Source: Betaproteobacteria bacterium Ga0077523 (GTDB taxonomy: Bacteria > Pseudomonadota > Gammaproteobacteria > Burkholderiales > Ga0077523). Taken from it: DNA of 64,000 nucleotides. The notes beneath the pieces are model-generated. The model saw only the letters and a program-made list of their open reading frames with translations. It was not told where the DNA came from and made no database searches. The stretch covers positions 1 through 64,000 of the forward strand of contig LNDQ01000104.1 of the NCBI GenBank assembly GCA_001464695.1, in the 5' to 3' direction. The position numbers and the translations under genes are program-made. Positions 41,767 through 49,924 of this stretch are shown here, piece by piece (within the stretch, counting starts at the first letter, position 1; each line of letters starts with the position of its first letter).

Positions 41767-41801
41767 GGCATCCCGCACGTTGGTGCGGGATGCCTTGTTT
41801 T
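41767..41801 (+). terminator. Rho-independent terminator between xoxF and xoxG
   Basis: Perfect 12-bp stem (GGCATCCCGCAC/GTGCGGGATGCC) with a GTTG loop at 41767-41794, followed by TTGTTTT. Placed between xoxF and xoxG, it would let much more xoxF than xoxG/xoxJ mRNA be made. Confidence 0.85.
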
Positions 41802-41822
41802 CATCGTACGAAGGAGCTTCGA

Positions 41823-42230
41823 ATGCATCGAGTGATACTCGCGGCGGCACTTGCCTGTGCGTCCGCGGCGGTGGTCCTGGCCGAGGACAAGGCAGGCACC
41901 GTGAAGACCGAGCTGTACACCGTCGTCGACGGCTACAAGGTGGATGGCAATACCATGAAGGGCTTTCGCACCTGGCGCGCCGCCGCCTGTGATCGCTGTC
42001 ACGGCGCGAACCAGGAGGGACTGGTCGGTCCTTCCCTGATCGCCAGCCTGAAAGTCCTCACCAAGGACGAGTTCAAGACCACGGTCGTCGAGGGCCGGCT
42101 CGAGAAGGGCATGGTGGCGTTCAAGACCAGCCAGCAGGTCATGGACAATCTCGACAACCTGTACGCGTATCTCAAGGGTCGTTCCGACGGAGCCATCACG
42201 CGCACCAAGGTCGAGGAGTTGAAAGAGTGA
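41823..42230 (+). CDS. xoxG: Cytochrome c, XoxG (electron acceptor of XoxF)
   Basis: 135 residues. Signal peptide to residue 20 (MHRVILAAALACASAAVVLA), then a single haem site C56-D-R-C59-H60 in AAACDRCHGANQEGLVGPSLI. The axial Met is expected in KGMVAFKTS. AAGGAG precedes the ATG. It overlaps xoxJ by 4 bases (GTGA). Monohaem XoxG/cytochrome c-L type proteins accept electrons from XoxF. Confidence 0.88.
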   Translation: MHRVILAAALACASAAVVLAEDKAGTVKTELYTVVDGYKVDGNTMKGFRTWRAAACDRCHGANQEGLVGPSLIASLKVLTKDEFKTTVVEGRLEKGMVAFKTSQQVMDNLDNLYAYLKGRSDGAITRTKVEELKE

Positions 42231-43087
42231 GCTGCCGCGCCGTGCTGCGCGGCGTCTGCATGGCGATCGCCGGTGCGGCCGCGCTGTCTGGCGCCGGCGC
42301 GATGGCCGAAGATGCTCCCGAGCGCAAGGCGTTCCGCGTCTGCAGCGACCCCGCCAACCTGCCGTTCTCGAACCAGGCCGGCGAGGGCTTCGAGAACAAG
42401 ATCGCGGAGCTGCTTGCCGGCAGGATCGGGCTGCCGCTCGAGTACTACTACTTTCCCCAGCGCATGAACTTCGTGCGCAACACGCTGCGCTTCAAGCTGC
42501 CTGACGAGGATTACCGGTGCGACGTCATCATGGGCGTGCCGGTCGGATTCGAGCAGGTCGCCGCCACCCCGGCGTACTTCCGCTCGACCTATGCGCTGGT
42601 CTACGCCAAGGGGCGCAAGCTCGATGGCGTGAGTTCCGCAGCGGATCTGCTGGCGCTTGGCGAGAAACTTAAATCGATTCGGATCGGTGTATACGACCGC
42701 TCGCCCGGCACAGCGTGGCTGGCGCACCACGGCATCGTCGACTCCGGCGTGCCGTATCGCATGATGAATGCACGGCCCGATTTCTACCCGGGCGAGATCG
42801 TCGAGAAGGATGTCGTGGCTGGCGACATCGACGCGGCGATCGTCTGGGGCCCGGTCGCGGGCTACGCGGCGCGCCGGGTCACCGGTGTCGAACTGGTCGT
42901 CGTCCCCCTCAAGTCGGAGCCGGGCGTCAAGTTCGACTTCGCCGTCGCCATGGGCGTGCGGTTCGGGGAACCGAACTGGAAGCGCACCATCGAAACCCTC
43001 ATCGCCGAGAATCAGGCACAGATACTGCAGATATTGCGGGAGTATCGTGTGCCTCTGGTGGATGAGCATGGAAATCCGGTTCCCTGA
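42227..43087 (+). CDS. xoxJ: XoxJ, periplasmic binding-protein-like partner of XoxF
   Basis: 286 residues from a GTG, with a signal peptide (MAIAGAAALSGAGAMA). The solute-binding-protein fold (FRVCSDPANLPFSNQAGEGFENKIAELLA in adjoining strands, YYYFPQRMNFVRNTL, YRCDVIMGVPVGFEQVA) is that of MxaJ/XoxJ. These proteins are thought to help mature or activate the dehydrogenase rather than import a solute. It is coupled to xoxG and slightly overlaps the protease gene. Confidence 0.88.
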   Translation: MSCRAVLRGVCMAIAGAAALSGAGAMAEDAPERKAFRVCSDPANLPFSNQAGEGFENKIAELLAGRIGLPLEYYYFPQRMNFVRNTLRFKLPDEDYRCDVIMGVPVGFEQVAATPAYFRSTYALVYAKGRKLDGVSSAADLLALGEKLKSIRIGVYDRSPGTAWLAHHGIVDSGVPYRMMNARPDFYPGEIVEKDVVAGDIDAAIVWGPVAGYAARRVTGVELVVVPLKSEPGVKFDFAVAMGVRFGEPNWKRTIETLIAENQAQILQILREYRVPLVDEHGNPVP

Positions 43088-44000
43088 CGTATGGGCATCA
43101 ACCTTCAGCCCGACACTTCGCACGAGCGGGCCGGCCGGCCCGGCATTGCGGGCGAGTCGTGGTCGCGCGGATGCTCGCTTTCCGGTCGTCCTCGGCAGCC
43201 TGCTGCTCGCTTTTTGTGCGCCGGCCCAGGCGGTGGACGCCCTGGAACTGCGGGCGGCGATGCAGAAACTGGCACCCAGCGTGGTGCGCATCGAAGCCGC
43301 GCGCGGCGACCAGGGGCGCAACGGCATGGGCAGTGGCGTGGTGTTCGCGCCGGAGCGGGTGGCGACCAACTGCCACGTGGTCCGCAATGCGGCCGAAGTC
43401 GCGGTGCTGTCCGGCACGATGCGGTGGGAAGCAACCGCCCGGCAGGCGCACCCCCAGCACGACGTGTGCATCCTGACGGTGCCCGGCCTGTCGCTGCCAT
43501 CGGTGGATTCGGCACCGTCCGGGTCGGTGCCTCCGGGTGGCCGCGTTCTCGCTCTGGGTTACAGCGGCGGCTTCGGACTGTCGCCGTCGACCGGGGCGGT
43601 CCGCGCGGCGCACGCCTTCGACGGCGGCCATGTGCTGCAGACGGATGCCGGTTTCAGCTCCGGCGCCAGCGGCGGTGGGCTCTTCGACGAGGCCGGGCAC
43701 CTGGTGGGTCTGCTCACGTTCCGGCTGCCGGCGCGTGGTGCGTACTTCTTTACGGTGCCGGTGGAATGGGTGCACGCGGCTGCCGGCGCCGAGGTCACGG
43801 CGATCGGTCCGATCGTCGGCGTGGCGTCGTTCTGGGAAGGGCAGCCGAACCTGCTGCCGTACTTCCTGCGGGCTGCGACGCTGGAGGCCGCGGGCAATGC
43901 TTCGGGGCTTCTGGAACTGACCGCCCTCTGGCTCGAGGAAGAACCGCAGAACGCCGACGCACGCGCCTTTCGCGAACGCGCGCTGTCGCTGCAACGCTGA
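43068..44000 (+). CDS. Trypsin-like (DegP/HtrA-family) serine protease, exported
   Basis: 310 residues if translated from the ATG at 43068, overlapping xoxJ by 20 bases. A hydrophobic stretch at residues 36-52 (VVLGSLLLAFCAPAQA) is the export signal. The triad is visible: His in VATNCHVVRNA, Asp in PQHDVCILTV and Ser in SSGASGGGLFDEA. About 60 C-terminal residues with helical character follow the protease; no PDZ domain is present. Its place in the xox operon suggests quality control or maturation of periplasmic C1 proteins, but that is inference. Confidence 0.8.
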   Translation: MEIRFPDVWASTFSPTLRTSGPAGPALRASRGRADARFPVVLGSLLLAFCAPAQAVDALELRAAMQKLAPSVVRIEAARGDQGRNGMGSGVVFAPERVATNCHVVRNAAEVAVLSGTMRWEATARQAHPQHDVCILTVPGLSLPSVDSAPSGSVPPGGRVLALGYSGGFGLSPSTGAVRAAHAFDGGHVLQTDAGFSSGASGGGLFDEAGHLVGLLTFRLPARGAYFFTVPVEWVHAAAGAEVTAIGPIVGVASFWEGQPNLLPYFLRAATLEAAGNASGLLELTALWLEEEPQNADARAFRERALSLQR

Positions 44001-44016
44001 TCCGGAGGGTCTCATA

Positions 44017-44355
44017 ATGAAGCGGCTGCTCTGCACCGCCTTGATGGCGGCTGCGCTGCCGATTGCGCACGCGAACGATTTCCCGACGGTGGACCGGGTG
44101 GAATTCGTCGAAGCATGCATGCGCGACCGCCAGGGAATGCGCCAGGAATTCCTCTACAAGTGCGCGTGCGCCATCGATGCGCTCGCGGCCGAGGTGAAGT
44201 ACGCTGAATACGTCGAGTTGCTGACGGCCGCCCGCGCGATCACCATTGCCGGCGAACGCGGTGCCGTGGTGCGCGAGGCCGCCGATGCGCAGGCCATGGC
44301 GAAACGTTTTCGTTCGCTCGAGGACAAAGCCAAGAAGCAGTGCTTTCTGGACTAG
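44017..44355 (+). CDS. Small exported protein of unknown function in the xox operon
   Basis: 112 residues with a signal peptide (MKRLLCTALMAAALPIAHA). The mature part is helical and has four cysteines, notably VEACMRDRQGM, YKCACAIDALAAE and KKQCFLD at the very end. GGAGGG precedes the ATG, 16 bases after the protease stop. I do not recognise a family. The CxC pair suggests a disulfide or metal site. Confidence 0.7.
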   Translation: MKRLLCTALMAAALPIAHANDFPTVDRVEFVEACMRDRQGMRQEFLYKCACAIDALAAEVKYAEYVELLTAARAITIAGERGAVVREAADAQAMAKRFRSLEDKAKKQCFLD

Positions 44356-44500
44356 GATCTGACCGACCGCGGTGGGGCAGCGCCCAGCGCAGCTGGGGCG
44401 CACAGCCCTGCGGTGTATCTTGGGCGGTGGGTGAGCGTCGGCGTTCGGTCGACGCGGCAGCCGCCGCGAGTGGCGGCGTCGCTACGGAGGAGGCAATCCC

Positions 44501-45337
44501 ATGAAACACGCCGCCACGCTGGTGCTTCTTTCGATGGGCTTCTCGCTAGGTGCCGCGAATGTGCGGGCCGAGGATGCCGCCGGCACCGATATCTGGACAC
44601 TGGTCCGCACCAGCCTGTTCGCGGATCGTCCCATCCAGGAACCGGCCGATGACGTTGTGCGCCTGCGGATACCTTCGCGCGCCGCGGATGCTGCCGTGGT
44701 TCCCCTTGCCGTGAGTGTCGGCGGCCCGCAATCGGACGATCGCTACGTGCGGGCGTTGTACGTCGTGATCGATCGCAACCCCTCTCCGGTCGCGGCCATA
44801 TTCCGCTTCACGCCGCTGAGCGGGCGCGCCGACATCGAAACGCGGGTGCGAATCGAGGACTACACCCACGTGCGTGCCATCGCCGAAATGAACACCGGCG
44901 AGCTGTACGCCGCGACGAAATACGTGAAGGCTGCGGGCGGATGCTCGGCGCCGGCCGCGAAGTCGGACGGCACGACCGGGCTCGGCCGCATGCGGCTGGT
45001 GCTGGAGGATGCCGCCGCTTCAGGCGGGCCGGCTACGGCGCGCCTGTCGGTGATGCATCCGAACCATTCCGGTCTGGCCATGGATCAGTTCACGCGTCAC
45101 TACACGCCTGCCTATTTCGTGCGCTCCATCGCAGTGAGCTTTCGCGGCGAACCGGTCATGACGGCCGACGTGGATTTCTCCATCAGCGAGAATCCGAGCG
45201 TGCGCTTTCATTTCGTCGCGAGCGAAGCGGGCGAGTTGAAGGCGCAGGTGGTGGATACGAAGGACCTCACGTTCGAGACGGTGCTCGATGTGAATCCGGC
45301 GGGGGTGAGCAAGGCTGCGGCGGAGGTCGGGCGGTAG
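44501..45337 (+). CDS. Quinoprotein dehydrogenase-associated SoxYZ-like carrier
   Basis: 278 residues. A signal peptide (MKHAATLVLLSMGFSLGAANVRA) precedes a fused SoxY-like and SoxZ-like pair. The SoxY half ends in KAAGGCSAPAAK, the GGC-type swinging arm. The SoxZ half has MHPNHSGLAMDQ and SIAVSFRGEPVMTADVDFS. Such carriers occur beside PQQ alcohol dehydrogenases; the cargo is unknown. GGAGGAGG before the ATG. It ends the xox run and is convergent with the aldolase at 45446. Confidence 0.88.
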   Translation: MKHAATLVLLSMGFSLGAANVRAEDAAGTDIWTLVRTSLFADRPIQEPADDVVRLRIPSRAADAAVVPLAVSVGGPQSDDRYVRALYVVIDRNPSPVAAIFRFTPLSGRADIETRVRIEDYTHVRAIAEMNTGELYAATKYVKAAGGCSAPAAKSDGTTGLGRMRLVLEDAAASGGPATARLSVMHPNHSGLAMDQFTRHYTPAYFVRSIAVSFRGEPVMTADVDFSISENPSVRFHFVASEAGELKAQVVDTKDLTFETVLDVNPAGVSKAAAEVGR

Positions 45338-45346
45338 GTTTCCGCA

Positions 45347-45438
45347 GGCCCCCATCCCAGCCTTCCCCCAGCAAAGCTGGGGGAAGGAGCAGTACACCCC
45401 TACCCCCGCGAACGCGGGGGTAGGTCGGGATGGGGGCC
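45347..45438. repeat. REP-like double hairpin (copy 2)
   Basis: A 12-bp outer inverted repeat (GGCCCCCATCCC/GGGATGGGGGCC) encloses two perfect hairpins: 45361-45387 (12-bp stem, AAA loop) and 45400-45423 (11-bp stem, AA loop). It sits between convergent genes and should act as a terminator for both. Related elements are at 4618 and 54796. Confidence 0.88.
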
Positions 45439-45445
45439 AGCCGTC

Positions 45446-46372
45446 CTAAACCGCGATCGGTCGCGTGATATCGACCGTCCCCAGCGCCGCCGCCAGCAAC
45501 CTCTCGAGCTGCTCCCCCGTGCCCGGAGGCAATCCCCCGCCCGGATGTCGCACGGTGGCCGTGGACAACAACCCACGCCGCCGCAATATCTCCTTGCGCA
45601 CCGCCACACCGGGCTGCTGCTCGAACACGATGAGCGGCAGGAAGCGCGTGTAGAGGGCACGCACACGATCCCAGTCGCTGCCTCGAGCGGCACGCACCAT
45701 CGCGCTCAACACTTCGGGAAATGCAAAGCCGGTGTTGAAGCCGTCGCTGCCGGCTTCGAGATCGAACAATCCATAGAGCGCCCCCAGCCCCGTGAGTATG
45801 CGTACCTTGCGCTCGGTCATGCCGGCCCGCAACGCCCGCAGCTTTGGTGGTGTCGGCACCGCCTCCTCCTTGATCGCGATCACGCGCTCGACCTCACGGA
45901 TGATCTTCAGCATCAGCGGCACCGGCATGTGCACACCGGTGGAAGCGGGGTGGTCCTGCAGCACGATCGGCAGCCGTGCGCGCTCGCCGATGCGGCGGAA
46001 GTACTCGAACACGCGTTCATCGCTGGGCACCGGTTCCGCGGATGGTGTGATCATCACCGCGGATGCGCCGAGGTCCGCCGCCATGGCGACCAGATCGATG
46101 GTGGCCTGCGTGCCGGGATGGCTGGCGCCGACGATCACCGGTGAGCGTCCCTGCGCCGCGGCCACGGCGGTGCGGATCGCGTTCTCGCGATCGCGATCGG
46201 AAAGACGATTCGATTCGCCCAGCACGCCGAGCACGGTGACCCCGTCGGTACCGGCATCCACCATGAAGCGCACCAGGCGGTCGAGGGATTCGGGGTCGAG
46301 CGATTCATCCTCGCGAAACGGGGTGGCGAGGATCGGGATGACGCCTTGCGGTTCGAGGGACGTGGCCACCAT
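45446..46372 (-). CDS. Dihydrodipicolinate synthase/N-acetylneuraminate lyase family protein
   Basis: 308 residues, a TIM-barrel class I aldolase. It has GVIPILATPFREDESLD, GVLGESNRLSDRDREN and the Schiff-base Lys in VIAIKEEAVPTPP. The conserved Tyr motif of true DapA (YNVP) reads LQDHPAST, so lysine synthesis is unlikely. The family includes lyases for 2-keto-3-deoxy acids and related compounds. It is divergent from the HpaI-type aldolase at 46482, suggesting a shared pathway. Confidence 0.82.
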   Translation of the reverse strand: MVATSLEPQGVIPILATPFREDESLDPESLDRLVRFMVDAGTDGVTVLGVLGESNRLSDRDRENAIRTAVAAAQGRSPVIVGASHPGTQATIDLVAMAADLGASAVMITPSAEPVPSDERVFEYFRRIGERARLPIVLQDHPASTGVHMPVPLMLKIIREVERVIAIKEEAVPTPPKLRALRAGMTERKVRILTGLGALYGLFDLEAGSDGFNTGFAFPEVLSAMVRAARGSDWDRVRALYTRFLPLIVFEQQPGVAVRKEILRRRGLLSTATVRHPGGGLPPGTGEQLERLLAAALGTVDITRPIAV

Positions 46373-46481
46373 GGGCGCTCCGGGTTTGGCGAGGCACGAA
46401 TTCTCGCGATGCAGTCGCCCGCTGTAAACGCTCGTCTACAATGCCGGGTACAACAACAACCGGTTGCAGGGGAGGAACAGC

Positions 46482-47246
46482 ATGGACATGCCCATCAATG
46501 CTTTCAAGCGTGGGCTCAAGGAAGGCCGCAAACAGGCTGGCTGCTGGCTGAGCCTCGCGAGCCACACGGCGGCGGAGATCTGCGCGGGTGCCGGCTTCGA
46601 CTGGGTACTCGTCGACATGGAGCATGCGCCGGCCGATCTCGAGAACGTGCACCACCAGCTGCAGGCGGTGGCGCCGTATCCGGTCTCCGCCATGGTGCGG
46701 CCGCCCTGGAACGATCCTGTGGTCATCAAGCGCCTGCTCGACGTCGGTGTGCAGACCCTCCTGCTGCCCTACGTGCAGAACGCCGACGAAGCCCGCAGAG
46801 CCGTGGCCGCGATCCGCTATGCGCCCCATGGTTTCCGCGGTGTCTCCACCAGTTCCCGCGCCAACCGCTACGGCCGCGTGAAGGATTATTTCACCCGGGT
46901 ACACGACGAGCTCTGCCTGATCGTGCAGATCGAGTCGCCCGCGGCGGTAGAGCAGATCGAAGCGATCGCCGCGATCGACGGCATCGACGGCTTGTTCATC
47001 GGTCCGCAGGATCTCGCTGCCGGATTCGGGCATCTCAACAATCCGGGACATCCGCAGGTGCAGGCGGCCATTGCCGACGCCATCACCCGGATGAAGAAGG
47101 CCGGCAAGGGTGCGGGCATCCTCGCGTTCGCCGAGCCCGACGCGAAGCGCTGGTTCGATCACGGCGCGGACTTCGTCGCCGTGACGTCCGATCAGTTCCT
47201 GCTGGCGAAGGAGTCGAGTGCGGTGGCCGCGCGGTTCAGGTCGTAG
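46482..47246 (+). CDS. HpcH/HpaI-family aldolase
   Basis: 254 residues, a class II pyruvate-type aldolase. Seen: GCWLSLASHTAAEICAGAGFDWVLVDMEHAP in adjoining segments, the Arg in VSAMVRPPWND, the metal Glu in IVQIESPAAVEQ and the Asp in GLFIGPQDLAAGFG. Members cleave 4-hydroxy-2-keto acids to pyruvate and an aldehyde. GGAGG precedes the ATG. It is divergent from the DHDPS-family gene 109 bases away. Confidence 0.87.
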   Translation: MDMPINAFKRGLKEGRKQAGCWLSLASHTAAEICAGAGFDWVLVDMEHAPADLENVHHQLQAVAPYPVSAMVRPPWNDPVVIKRLLDVGVQTLLLPYVQNADEARRAVAAIRYAPHGFRGVSTSSRANRYGRVKDYFTRVHDELCLIVQIESPAAVEQIEAIAAIDGIDGLFIGPQDLAAGFGHLNNPGHPQVQAAIADAITRMKKAGKGAGILAFAEPDAKRWFDHGADFVAVTSDQFLLAKESSAVAARFRS

Positions 47247-47249
47247 GGC

Positions 47250-47792
47250 TCAGAAACCGATCCCGATCCCGAAGCGGAACACCCACGGGCTGGAGTAGGG
47301 CGAGGGCGACTGGCTCTCATAGCTGAAGTTGTAGAGCGCGGCGGCGTAGACGCTCGCGTTGCTGCCGATCGGCTGCGAGATTCCGCCGCCACCGAAGAAA
47401 CTGGTGGCGTTGGTGCGGTTGGTGCTGAGATCGGCGCGGACGTACTCGTAGCTCAGTTGCTCGACTTCGCCGTGGACGAAGAACGGACCCACCACGGTGT
47501 AGCGCGCGAACAAGTTGGCGCCGTAGTCGTTAGTGGTAAGGTCGCGGCCGAAGCGCTCGTCGCTGGTGTGGCGATAGATCAGGCCCGCGCCCACCGCGAG
47601 GCGTTCGTCGACCCGATAGCCCACGAAGGGCGAGATGTTGATGTAGGTGACGTCGCCGAACCCGACCCCGACGCCGCCGCCGAAGAAGATCCTGCCGGTG
47701 CTCGAACCGATGGATGCCTGGCTCCACGCGGGTGCGGACAGGGCGGCGAGGATGAGGAAGACGGCGGCAGCCGGCCGCGTGGATCGGGACAT
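47250..47792 (-). CDS. Predicted outer-membrane beta-barrel protein
   Basis: 180 residues with a signal peptide (AAAVFLILAALSAPAWS). The mature part alternates hydrophobic and polar residues over eight or so strands (RIFFGGGVGVGFGDVTYINIS, GANLFARYTVVGPFFVHGEVE in part, SVYAAALYNFSYES) and ends in the outer-membrane-type aromatic VFRFGIGIGF. No family name can be given. It is convergent with the HpaI-type gene and divergent from mauB. Confidence 0.75.
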   Translation of the reverse strand: MSRSTRPAAAVFLILAALSAPAWSQASIGSSTGRIFFGGGVGVGFGDVTYINISPFVGYRVDERLAVGAGLIYRHTSDERFGRDLTTNDYGANLFARYTVVGPFFVHGEVEQLSYEYVRADLSTNRTNATSFFGGGGISQPIGSNASVYAAALYNFSYESQSPSPYSSPWVFRFGIGIGF

Positions 47793-47948
47793 GTCGGGCT
47801 CCGGAAGGTGTTGATATCGGCGCGCTGATTATGGCCGCGTTGACCGCTCCGGGCGACCGTCCCGTTCGTGCGACGCAGAGGCGTGCAGGACATCGGAACG
47901 CACAGTGATGGTGCGGCGCGGAAAACACGCACCGGTGGCGGGCACCGG

Positions 47949-47954
47949 TTGACA
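47949..47954 (+). promoter_or_regulatory. Perfect -35 box (TTGACA) upstream of mauB
   Basis: A TTGACA lies 126 bases before the mauB ATG. No good -10 sits 17 bases on (GAAATT), so an activator may be needed. The gap 47793-48079 otherwise holds nothing recognisable. Confidence 0.35.
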
Positions 47955-48079
47955 ATGTGTCGCCGTGGAACGAAATTGCGGGCGTCGGCGGTGCAATGCG
48001 CGTCGATTCGTTGCGGAACGCATCGGGATCAGGCGAATCCCCGGGCGGTCCGACCTTCGCACAATACGGGAGACCAGCC

Positions 48080-49255
48080 ATGAAGCGGACCCTGACGTCT
48101 GTCGCTTTCGCCGCCGCCTGCCTCGCAGCAGCGCCGGTCGTCCTGGCGGACGAGCTGAAGGACCTGCCGGCGAGCGCGAAGCCGCTCGGGGGCGAGCAGC
48201 ACAACCTCGCGACCCTGTCGAAGCCCTATCCGAAGCGCGTGTACGTGCTGGAACCGATCTTCCCGGTCTTCGTCGCCGGCAAGATCTGGGTCATCAACGG
48301 CGAGAAGCAGGACATCGAGGCCGTGATGAGCGCGGGTTATGCACCGAACTTCGCCATCGCCCCCGATCATTCCCAGCTCTACGTCTTCGACACGTACTGG
48401 TCGAAGGGCTTCCGCGGTACCCGCTCGGACATGGCGACATTCTATGACCCGCTCAACCTCACGATCGGCGCGGATGTCGATCTGCCCAAGGGGCGGTTCC
48501 TGGTGGTGCCGAAGAAGCAGAATGCCGAGGTGACGCCCGACGGGCGCTACCTGCTCTCCTACAACCTTGCTCCGGCAACGACGGTGAGCGTGGTCGACAC
48601 CAAGGAGCGCAAGTACAAGGGCGACGTCGAGATTCCCGGCTGCGGGCTCATCTTCCCGTCCGCCGGCAACCGCTTCTCGTCGGTCTGCTCGGACGGTACG
48701 CTCGCCACGGCCACCTTCGACGCGAACATCAAGGCGACGATCACGCGCAGCAGCAAGTTCTTCGATCCCGACGGCGATCCGGTGCTGGAGCACGTCGGCA
48801 TCGACAAGAAGAAGGGCATGGTCTATTTCGTCAGCTACGAGGGCAACATCTTCCCGGTCGATATATCCAAGGAGAAGCCGGCATTCCAGCCCAAGTGGTC
48901 GCTGCTGACCGACGAGGACAAGGCCGAGAGCTGGTATCCCGGCGGCTGGCAGCTGATCGCGCTGCACCGGGCGACGCAGAAGCTGTACGTGCTGATGCAC
49001 AAGGGGCCGAAATGGACCCACAAGCAGGCCGGCGAGGAAGTGTGGGTGTTCGATGCCAAGACCAAGAAGCGCATCGACCGCATCAAGTTGAAGGAACACG
49101 CCATCTCCATCACCGTGTCGCAGGATGCGGAGCCGTACCTGTTCACCCAGACCGAGAAGCCGAGCCTGATCACGTACAACCTGAAGGACGGTTCCGAGGT
49201 CGGAGAGGTGGAGTTCGGCATTTCCCCCTACCTGCTCTACGTGGACGGCGACTGA
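48080..49255 (+). CDS. mauB: Amine dehydrogenase large (beta-propeller) subunit, MauB/AauB
   Basis: 391 residues with a signal peptide (SVAFAAACLAAAPVVLA). A seven-bladed propeller with VYVLEPIFPVFVAGKIWVING-type blades, YLLSYNLAPATTVSVVDTKERK and EVWVFDAKTKKRIDRI. It is the large subunit of TTQ amine dehydrogenases, which hold two small subunits in the periplasm. GGGAG precedes the ATG. The gene opens the cluster mauBEDA. Whether the enzyme prefers methylamine or aromatic amines is discussed under mauA. Confidence 0.88.
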   Translation: MKRTLTSVAFAAACLAAAPVVLADELKDLPASAKPLGGEQHNLATLSKPYPKRVYVLEPIFPVFVAGKIWVINGEKQDIEAVMSAGYAPNFAIAPDHSQLYVFDTYWSKGFRGTRSDMATFYDPLNLTIGADVDLPKGRFLVVPKKQNAEVTPDGRYLLSYNLAPATTVSVVDTKERKYKGDVEIPGCGLIFPSAGNRFSSVCSDGTLATATFDANIKATITRSSKFFDPDGDPVLEHVGIDKKKGMVYFVSYEGNIFPVDISKEKPAFQPKWSLLTDEDKAESWYPGGWQLIALHRATQKLYVLMHKGPKWTHKQAGEEVWVFDAKTKKRIDRIKLKEHAISITVSQDAEPYLFTQTEKPSLITYNLKDGSEVGEVEFGISPYLLYVDGD

Positions 49256-49259
49256 GGTG

Positions 49260-49345
49260 AACGTTCCCCCCGATAGGCCTTTCGGCCTCTCCCCCCAGGG
49301 GGCCAGCCCTCTTGGGGCGGCCCGGCGAGGGCTGAGCCTCGAAGA
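49260..49345. repeat. GATAGGCC...GGGGGCCAGCCC repeat (copy 2)
   Basis: Same design as 21166-21240: GATAGGCCTTTCGGCC hairpin, C/G run, CCAGCCC and GGGCTGAG. It separates mauB from mauE, where no gene fits, and could lower expression of mauEDA relative to mauB. Confidence 0.75.
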
Positions 49346-49354
49346 GATGCGCCC

Positions 49355-49915
49355 GTGACACTCGATCCGATCCTCGGCCTCACCGCCGCACTGACGCTCG
49401 CGCTCGTCTTCGGGCTGGGTGCGGTGAGCAAGTTCGCCGCGTGGGCCGAGCTGGAAGGGGTCGTCGCGAATTTCCGGGTGCTGCCGCGGGCGCTGGTGCC
49501 CTTGGTCGCCCGCTTGCTGCCGCCGGTGGAAGTGCTGCTCGCCATCGGCGTGTTGATCCCGGCGACCCGTGCTGCCGCGGCGCTGGGCATGGCCGTGCTG
49601 CTGGTGGTCTTCGCGGCGGCCATCGCACTCAACGTCGCGCGCGGACGCACCGGCATCGATTGCGGGTGCTTCCGCTCGTCGCTCAAGCAGAACCTGTCGT
49701 GGTGGCTGGTGCTGCGCAACGGCTTGCTGCTGGGGCTCGCCCTCGCCTGTGTTGCCACCCCCGGACCCCGCGAACTCGGCTGGGCCGACAACTTCATCGT
49801 CGTGATGGCGGCGCTCACGCTGTTCATCGCCTATCTGTCGGTGGGCTACGTCACGCTGAGGGTGCTGCCCACCTTCGAAGACAACTATCAGCGCTCGCTC
49901 TCCGGGCGAGGTTAG
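49355..49915 (+). CDS. mauE: MauE-like membrane protein for amine dehydrogenase maturation
   Basis: 186 residues from a GTG. Four or five hydrophobic helices (LTAALTLALVFGLGAVSKFA, VLLAIGVLIPATRAAAALGMAVLLVVF in adjoining spans, MAALTLFIAYLSVGYVTL) and the conserved GIDCGCFRS, a redox-like CxC. MauE, with MauD, is needed to form the disulfides of the small subunit. It precedes mauD by 9 bases. Confidence 0.85.
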   Translation: MTLDPILGLTAALTLALVFGLGAVSKFAAWAELEGVVANFRVLPRALVPLVARLLPPVEVLLAIGVLIPATRAAAALGMAVLLVVFAAAIALNVARGRTGIDCGCFRSSLKQNLSWWLVLRNGLLLGLALACVATPGPRELGWADNFIVVMAALTLFIAYLSVGYVTLRVLPTFEDNYQRSLSGRG

Positions 49916-49924
49916 GAATACGCC

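Noticed and set aside
39778..41850. A 690-codon minus-strand frame opposite xoxF
   Set aside because: xoxF has signal peptide, catalytic residues and a strong ribosome site; the opposite frame has none of these.
45446..46372. dapA (lysine biosynthesis)
   Set aside because: The conserved Tyr motif is missing and the neighbour is an HpaI-type aldolase.
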